DNA of 6,150 bases from Bacteroidales bacterium (GTDB lineage Bacteria; Bacteroidota; Bacteroidia; Bacteroidales; UBA932), in contig JAFROA010000005.1 in the NCBI GenBank assembly GCA_017429885.1, positions 1 through 6,150 of the forward strand, given 5' to 3'. Made by a program: the position numbers and the translations under genes. This document shows, piece by piece, positions 1-5,035 of this stretch. Position 1 is the first letter of the stretch. The number at the start of each line of letters is the position of its first letter. The notes under the pieces are model-generated. The model was not told the origin of the DNA. It did no database searches and saw only the letters and a list, made by a program, of their open reading frames with translations.

Positions 1-105
1 GCGAAGTCTGATGCCAGGGAACAGAAGTTCTTCGAACGCTATAAGGCTCGTTACGAGAAGAAAAAGGCCAGGCAGGATGCCGCCGCTTTAAGGAAGAGGC
101 ATTAG
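1..105 (+). CDS. C-terminal end of an unrecognised protein (partial)
   Basis: An open frame runs from the first base to a TAG at 103-105 and gives 34 residues. The peptide begins AKSDAREQKFFERYKARYEK and ends in RKRH. It is rich in Lys, Arg, Glu and Ala with no hydrophobic segment, so it looks like a charged helical tail on a cytoplasmic protein, possibly one that binds nucleic acid (inference only). No family can be recognised from this fragment. It points the same way as the genes downstream, but a 94-base gap containing a promoter-like element separates them, so it is probably not part of the glycosidase operon. Its start lies outside the window. Confidence 0.6.
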   Translation, partial: AKSDAREQKFFERYKARYEKKKARQDAAALRKRH

Positions 106-199
106 TCTTGCGTGATTTGGGGTGTAGGACGGCGCTTTTGTCCCGATATTTGTCTCTCCTTTAGTTATCTTTGCTATCTACCATTATAATGCTAAAGTT
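106..199. other. Intergenic region upstream of the GH92 operon
   Basis: This 94-base gap follows the TAG of the upstream gene. It holds a Bacteroidota-type -7 element at 166-173 and a TTTG at 149-152, and becomes AT-rich just before the GH92 start. No Shine-Dalgarno sequence is visible, as usual in Bacteroidota. A small inverted repeat (GGAC at 127-130, GTCC at 140-143) has no U-tract directly after it, so I do not call it a terminator. No small gene or riboswitch could be recognised. Confidence 0.6.
166..173 (+). promoter_or_regulatory. Putative Bacteroidota promoter, -7 box (TATCTTTG)
   Basis: TATCTTTG matches the Bacteroidota housekeeping-sigma -7 consensus TAnnTTTG at every fixed position. 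Transcription would start roughly at 178-182, giving a leader of only about 20 bases before the GH92 start at 200. The -33 side is weak: TTTG motifs occur at 137-140 and 149-152, leaving gaps of 25 and 12 bases instead of the usual 19 or so, so neither is well placed. The position just ahead of a three-gene run makes this the best promoter candidate for the operon. Confidence 0.5.
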
Positions 200-203
200 T
201 TGA
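189..203 (+). other. ATG mini-ORF overlapping the GH92 start, out of frame
   Basis: ATG CTA AAG TTT TGA (M-L-K-F-stop) begins 11 bases before the TTG used as the GH92 start, and its stop TGA overlaps that TTG. It is the only ATG near the GH92 start. One extra base in the TTTT run at 198-201 would join it to the GH92 frame and give an N-terminus MLKFLRPIIRSS ahead of the lipoprotein signal. It may be a true upstream mini-ORF, chance, or the trace of a one-base deletion or sequencing error. Confidence 0.3.
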
Positions 204-3061
204 GACCAATTATCCGATCATCCCTGTTCCTCGTTTTATCTGCCGCTTTAGCGGCATGCTCTAGAACTTCTGAGACAAATATTGTCTCGTATGCGGACCC
301 CTTTGTCGGGACCGGTTTTCATGGTCATACATATCCCGGTGCCACCACCCCTTTCGGGATGGTCCAGTTGAGCCCTGACACCAGGAACAGGACTTGGGAC
401 GGATGTTCTGGCTACCACTATAGTGATGCTTCCATCCTTGGTTTCTCGCACACCCACATCAGCGGTACCGGTTGTGCGGATCTCGGTGATTTCCTTTTCC
501 TTCCTTTCATCGGGAAAGATATTCCCATAAGCCTGCCATTCTCTCATGACGATGAGACAGCCTGTCCCGGGTACTACAAAGTGGACTTCCCGAAAGCTGG
601 CCTTACAGTGGAACTGACCGCTACCACCAGAGCCGGAGTCCATCGCTACACGTTCAAGGGAGAAGGGGAACGCCATATCCTGATTGATGCGGCCTATAAT
701 ATCGGGGAAACCCATCCTGACCGGATATTCATGGACATGGAGGGAGATTCTGTTGTCAAGGGAGGCCGTCATGTCAGCGGTTGGGCTCCTGACAGGCAGA
801 TTTATTTCAATGCCGTTTTCTCGGTCCCTTTCTCGTCGGCTGAAAAGCTTGAAGGGGACAGGATGCTTCTCACCTTCCCTGAGACGACGAAGGAAATGAC
901 TGTTTCTGTGGGACTTTCACAAGTTGATACTGACGGCGCCGCACGTAATCTCGCGACTGAGGTTGGCGATAAGGATTTCGACACCATCCGCACTGAGGCT
1001 TCCAATACTTGGGCTGAGGCTCTCGGATCCATAAAGGTAGAGGGGGGCAGCAAGGAGGATAGAACCAATTTCTACTCAGCTCTTTACCACACAATGATAG
1101 TTCCTAACCGGGGCGATGACGTTGACGGGCGTTACAGGGATTTCCGCCAGGAGATCGCCACTGTGCCTGAGGGAGGGGCGTTCTACTCCACGTTGTCCTT
1201 ATGGGATACTTTCAGGAGTTGGAACCCTTTGATGACTTTCATCAATGTGCCTCTTGTCAATGACATGGTGTTCAGCCTCATGGACATGGCCAACAAGGGC
1301 GGGAGACTTCCCATGTGGCCTTTGGCCAGCTCTGACACCGAGTGCATGATAGGTTATCATGCCGTCTCCATGATGGCGGACGCTTGGCTCAATCTCCGAT
1401 CATTCGATTATGAGGAGCCTTTCAAGGCCATGATCAAAGCCTCCAACACTGATGCGAGCTCTGAGTCTTACAACGCTTATGGGTATGTTCCCGCCAACAT
1501 TCAGGCGGAGTCGGTTTCCAAGACTCTGGAGTTCGCCTATGATGATTGGTGTATCTACCGGATGGCCGAGGAACTTGGTCTTGAGGATATAGCCAATGAA
1601 TATTATTCCAGGGCAAGGCGCTACACCGCCCTGTTTGATGCCTCAACCGGTTTCATGCGTGGAAGGGACTCTGATGGTAACTGGATGCCTAGGTTCAATC
1701 CGATCGGCAGCTCCAGGGACTACACCGAAGGTATCCCGTGGCAATTCCGGTTCTTCGTCCCTCACGACTTCAATGGATTGACGGCTCTTATGGGGGGTAA
1801 GGAAGCCATGGTCGCCGCCCTGGACTCCCTTTTCACGTATGACGAGAGGGATCCCGGGACTGATATCGGTGACATGACCGGTCTTGTCGGCCAGTATGCC
1901 CACGGCAATGAGCCCAGCCACAACATGGCATATCTATACAATTTCCTGGGTCAGCCTTGCAAGTCCCAAAAGCTTGTGCGTCAGTTACTTCAGGAAATGT
2001 ATTCTCCCACTCCCGAGGGCATCAGCGGCAATGAGGATTGCGGCCAGATGTCTGCGTGGTACATCCTCTCGGCTCTCGGAATATATCCTATCTGCCCCGG
2101 AACGGGTGAATATGTATTCACGGCTCCTCTTTTCAAGAGGGCCGTCATCTCATTGTTCGGAGAGGAGGATCTTGTCATCATTGCCGATCATCCTGAATAT
2201 CCATACATCAAATCAGTCACCTTTAATGGGGAACCTGTTGATGCTCAATTTATTACTTACGAGAGACTTCGTGATGGAGGCGAGTTGGCCTTCGAGTTGT
2301 CGAAGGAGCCGGTATCAGACCGTGATAATCTCCAGGCTCCGTATTCCATGACTGCGGGTGATCAGGTATCCATGCCTTATGTCACTGGAGATCCCGTATA
2401 TTACGAAGGAGACTTTGAGGTCCTCCTGAGGAGCAGGACTGAGGGCGCCACGATCAGGTATACCCTTGATGGCAGTGACCCTGATGAGAATGCCGCTCTT
2501 TTCGAGAAACCATTCACGATCAATAGTGATGTGATCATCACCGCCAAGGCTTTCAAGGATGGGCTGGCCCCCAGCGAACAGATGAGAGTCCATGCCATCC
2601 CCGCCATTTTCTTACCTGCCGCGAAGGTGTCTGGACTAAAGCCGGGATGTAAATACACCTACCACACCGGCCTTTTCTCACGCACCTCTGATGTAAGGGC
2701 AAGCCGCCCTCTTTCCTCAGGAGTGATGGAATCTCCCTCAATCAAGGATGCTCCGGACGAGGATCATTTCGGATATGTGTTCACTGGCTATCTGGACGTT
2801 CCCGAGGATGGCATCTGGGACTTCGCTCTCCGCAGCGATGACGGCGCTCTTCTAGAGATTGACGGAAAGATTGTGGTGGACAACGATGGTTCCCATGCCG
2901 CATACACCGCCACCGGTCGTATTCCTCTGAAGAAGGGATTTCATCCTTTCCGCCTCTCCTATCTGGAAGATTACGAGGGGCAGAGCCTATTCTGGGCTTG
3001 GAAGCCTCAGGGGGGAGAGAAGTTTGAAAGGATACCGAAAGAGGCGGTTTGGCATCAATAG
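200..3061 (+). CDS. GH92 alpha-mannosidase lipoprotein with CHB_HEX_C-like and PA14 domains
   Basis: Likely a calcium-dependent, inverting exo-alpha-mannosidase of family GH92, anchored to the cell envelope as a lipoprotein. Residues 1-20 form a signal peptide with lipobox LAAC and lipidated Cys20; no acidic run follows the Cys, so surface export is not obvious. The GH92 core covers about 28-705. Hallmarks seen are DPFVGTGFHGHTYPGATTPF, CSGYHYSD, LGFSHTHISGTG, YTEGIPWQ (Glu510, expected catalytic acid), YAHGNEPSH (568-574) and GNEDCGQMSAWY (610-621, catalytic-base region). A chitobiase/hexosaminidase C-terminal-like domain follows at about 725-800 (ATIRYTLDGSDP), then a PA14 domain at about 805-950 (SDDGALLEIDGKIVVDNDG), probably for glycan binding. 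At 953 residues it is longer than single-domain GH92 enzymes (about 730-770) because of these two additions. The start is TTG: no in-frame ATG lies upstream before a stop at 125-127, and a later ATG would lose the signal. It leads the operon. Linkage specificity is uncertain. Confidence 0.93.
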   Translation: MRPIIRSSLFLVLSAALAACSRTSETNIVSYADPFVGTGFHGHTYPGATTPFGMVQLSPDTRNRTWDGCSGYHYSDASILGFSHTHISGTGCADLGDFLFLPFIGKDIPISLPFSHDDETACPGYYKVDFPKAGLTVELTATTRAGVHRYTFKGEGERHILIDAAYNIGETHPDRIFMDMEGDSVVKGGRHVSGWAPDRQIYFNAVFSVPFSSAEKLEGDRMLLTFPETTKEMTVSVGLSQVDTDGAARNLATEVGDKDFDTIRTEASNTWAEALGSIKVEGGSKEDRTNFYSALYHTMIVPNRGDDVDGRYRDFRQEIATVPEGGAFYSTLSLWDTFRSWNPLMTFINVPLVNDMVFSLMDMANKGGRLPMWPLASSDTECMIGYHAVSMMADAWLNLRSFDYEEPFKAMIKASNTDASSESYNAYGYVPANIQAESVSKTLEFAYDDWCIYRMAEELGLEDIANEYYSRARRYTALFDASTGFMRGRDSDGNWMPRFNPIGSSRDYTEGIPWQFRFFVPHDFNGLTALMGGKEAMVAALDSLFTYDERDPGTDIGDMTGLVGQYAHGNEPSHNMAYLYNFLGQPCKSQKLVRQLLQEMYSPTPEGISGNEDCGQMSAWYILSALGIYPICPGTGEYVFTAPLFKRAVISLFGEEDLVIIADHPEYPYIKSVTFNGEPVDAQFITYERLRDGGELAFELSKEPVSDRDNLQAPYSMTAGDQVSMPYVTGDPVYYEGDFEVLLRSRTEGATIRYTLDGSDPDENAALFEKPFTINSDVIITAKAFKDGLAPSEQMRVHAIPAIFLPAAKVSGLKPGCKYTYHTGLFSRTSDVRASRPLSSGVMESPSIKDAPDEDHFGYVFTGYLDVPEDGIWDFALRSDDGALLEIDGKIVVDNDGSHAAYTATGRIPLKKGFHPFRLSYLEDYEGQSLFWAWKPQGGEKFERIPKEAVWHQ

Positions 3062-3086
3062 ATTCTTCGCTTAGCTCAGAATGACA
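3061..3086 (+). repeat. Interspersed-repeat-like hairpin between operon genes
   Basis: Starting at the last base of the GH92 stop codon, the sequence reads GATTCTTCGC, then TTA, then GCTCAGAATGACA. ATTCT (3062-3066) pairs with AGAAT (3078-3082), and GC (3069-3070) pairs with GC (3074-3075) around a TTA loop, with a 2x2 mismatch between the two stems. The words match, from memory, a small repeat scattered in many bacterial genomes (GATTCTTCGCT...GCTCAGAATGACA), whose reverse strand yields spurious peptides of the CHSELSEES kind. It fills most of the 39-base gap before the next gene. Only one copy is in this window, so the repeat status is inferred. Confidence 0.55.
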
Positions 3087-3100
3087 ATTAATATAACGAT

Positions 3101-5035
3101 ATGCGTAAAATACTGATAATCTTCGCGGCTGCGGCGTTGAGCCTGACTCTCCAGGCACAGCGCCCCATCGCCTATCATTCCCACAATGACTACGATCGTA
3201 TAGCTCCTTTCTGGGAGGCGTATTCACAGCATTGCACCTCGATAGAGGCCGATGTCTTCCTCCATGACGGGGAGATCCTTGTGGCTCACAACCGGGAGGA
3301 CGTGAGCGCCGACCGCAGCTTGAGGACAATGTACATCGAGCCGATAGTCAAGGTGTTCCGTGAGAATGGAGGCCGCATGTGGAAGGGAAGTGATGATCTC
3401 CTTCAGCTGGTTGTCGATCTCAAGAGTTCTGATGCCCTTCCCGGAGTAGTGGCTCTCGCTGGGGAGTTCCCGGATGTGTTCGCGAGCGAGAAAGGTGTCA
3501 GGATAGTCATCACAGGTGGATATCCTGCCCCAGCCGATTATGGTAAATGGCCTTCCTGGCTTTGGTATGACGGTGACTTCACGGATGGAAAACTCAATTA
3601 TACCCCTGATCAGTTAAAGCAAATCGCGATGATCAGCACCGACTTCCGCAAGTTCGCCAAGAAGTGGAACGGCAAGGGACGCATGATCGATCCTGAGCTT
3701 TTTGCGGTCCAGGGCGCGATTGATGCCGCCCATGCGGTCGGTAAACCGATCCGTTTCTGGGACGCTCCTGAAGGCACGACAGTCTATTTCACCTTCCAAA
3801 AGATGGGGGTTGACATAATCAACACCGATTATCCCGCCAAATGCGCCCTTTTCTATGACGACTGGGTCAACAAGAATTTCTGGATGGGCCAGCACAAGGT
3901 TCAGGCTGGGGTCACCGGGACCCATAAACTCGACAAGGCTACCCGCGATTTCAAGGGCTTTCAGAATGAGAAGCTCCAGCTCACGAAGAGGATAGAGACC
4001 TACACTCCGACCTACAAGAACGACGGTTCGGACAAGAAGATCAAGAATGTCATTTTCCTGATCGGCGACGGCATGGGTCTGAACCAGATCTCTGCCGGAG
4101 CTTTCGCCAACAACCGGGATTTGTCTCTTCTGAAGATGAAGCACATCGGCTTCCAGTTCGCTAATCCCGAGAACGACTTCATCCCTGACTCCGCTTCGGG
4201 AGGAAGTACCCTCGCCACCGGTGAGCCTTCATGGACCAGGCACATCGCGTCCAATTATGACGGCTCCGCAGAGGTGTCTCCGTTGTCTGACTATTTCCAC
4301 GACATGGGCAAGGCCACAGGTGTCATCACCATGGGAGACATCGCCGACGCGACTCCCGCCGTGTTCTACGGCCACACTTCCGAGCGCGACAGTACTGAAC
4401 TGATCACAAGTTTCCTCGCCACCACCGCGAAGATCGACCTCCTGGCTGGAAGCGGCAGGGACTATTTCGAGGATCCACGTCAGGACAAGATCGACCTGAT
4501 GGCAGGGATCAAGGCCAATGGATATTCATACACCTACGACGCACTCAACACCTCCAGCGTTCCCGGTAAGGTTATCGCTATCGACCAGAGGATGAGGGCA
4601 TACGCCGAGGAAAGAACCCTCGATCTGCTCGCCGAGATAACTGTAGAGTCTATCAAAAAGCTCCAGGGCATGTCCAAGAAGGGCTTCTTCCTGATGGCGG
4701 AGGGAGCCAAGATCGACTATGCCGGCCATTCTGACTGTTTCCCGGCATCGGTGATCGAGCAGCTCGCTTTCGACTGCGCTGTCGCAGCCGCGATGAAGTT
4801 CGCTGATGAGGACGGCCACACCCTTGTCGTCGTGACGGCGGATCATGAGACCGGTGGCCTGACCATTCTTGACGGAGACCTCAAGACCGGCCATGTGCTC
4901 GCGATCTACAACTCCGACGACCACACTCCCGCCGTGATCCCCGTCTTCGCCTACGGACCCGGCTCCCAGCATTTCCAGGGCGCTTATCTCAACACGGAGA
5001 TCGCCCGAACCATTAAACGAATTGTCAAGAAATGA
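3101..5035 (+). CDS. Secreted GDPD/PI-PLC-like phosphodiesterase fused to alkaline phosphatase
   Basis: A 644-residue exported protein with two putative enzyme domains. Residues 1-19 are a signal peptide (cleavage near LQA-Q). Residues about 22-255 resemble the GDPD/PI-PLC TIM-barrel superfamily: YHSHNDY (25-31), IEADVFLHDGEILVAHN (Glu49, Asp51, His63 as likely metal and catalytic residues), VVDLK (104-108) and NTDYP (241-245). Residues about 310-642 are an alkaline phosphatase with the full active-site set by comparison with E. coli PhoA: Asp323 in IGDGMG, nucleophile Ser364 in DSASG, Arg429 in GHTSERD, Glu534, Asp539 and His543 in AEGAKIDYAGH, Asp581-His582 in TADHETGG, and His608 in HTPAVIPVFAYGPG. 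It would hydrolyse phosphomonoesters outside the cytoplasm, perhaps those exposed by the N-terminal domain (inference). The ATG start sits after an AT-rich stretch, 39 bases past the GH92 gene, and its stop overlaps the next start. The phosphatase half is certain in family; the phosphodiesterase activity is inferred. Confidence 0.9.
   Translation: MRKILIIFAAAALSLTLQAQRPIAYHSHNDYDRIAPFWEAYSQHCTSIEADVFLHDGEILVAHNREDVSADRSLRTMYIEPIVKVFRENGGRMWKGSDDLLQLVVDLKSSDALPGVVALAGEFPDVFASEKGVRIVITGGYPAPADYGKWPSWLWYDGDFTDGKLNYTPDQLKQIAMISTDFRKFAKKWNGKGRMIDPELFAVQGAIDAAHAVGKPIRFWDAPEGTTVYFTFQKMGVDIINTDYPAKCALFYDDWVNKNFWMGQHKVQAGVTGTHKLDKATRDFKGFQNEKLQLTKRIETYTPTYKNDGSDKKIKNVIFLIGDGMGLNQISAGAFANNRDLSLLKMKHIGFQFANPENDFIPDSASGGSTLATGEPSWTRHIASNYDGSAEVSPLSDYFHDMGKATGVITMGDIADATPAVFYGHTSERDSTELITSFLATTAKIDLLAGSGRDYFEDPRQDKIDLMAGIKANGYSYTYDALNTSSVPGKVIAIDQRMRAYAEERTLDLLAEITVESIKKLQGMSKKGFFLMAEGAKIDYAGHSDCFPASVIEQLAFDCAVAAAMKFADEDGHTLVVVTADHETGGLTILDGDLKTGHVLAIYNSDDHTPAVIPVFAYGPGSQHFQGAYLNTEIARTIKRIVKK
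5032..5035 (+). promoter_or_regulatory. ATGA start/stop overlap (translational coupling)
   Basis: The ATG of the glycosidase gene (5032-5034) overlaps the TGA stop of the phosphatase gene (5033-5035). This four-base overlap is the usual sign of translational coupling and shows that these two genes form one transcription unit. No separate ribosome binding site is visible in front of the second start. Confidence 0.8.

Noticed and set aside
127..143. Possible terminator hairpin for the upstream gene (GGAC...GTCC)
   Set aside because: The stem is only four pairs with a nine-base loop, and no U-run follows directly.
248..772. A 174-codon minus-strand open frame inside the GH92 gene
   Set aside because: It is antisense to the highly conserved GH92 N-terminal motifs and has no recognisable product.
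2781..3329. A 182-codon minus-strand open frame spanning the end of the GH92 gene and the start of the phosphatase gene, with a CHSELSEES-like peptide
   Set aside because: It lies opposite two strongly supported genes, its product matches no family, and the CHSELSEES part is simply the reverse strand of the repeat at 3061-3086.
3614..4144. A 176-codon minus-strand open frame opposite the linker and phosphatase start
   Set aside because: Shadow of the + strand gene; no family resemblance and no plausible separate promoter.
3101..5035. Impression that the phosphatase half is richer in GC than the phosphodiesterase half, as if acquired separately
   Set aside because: Counting a few 60-base lines gave values scattered from about 43 to 65 percent in no clean two-block pattern, so this does not support a separate origin.
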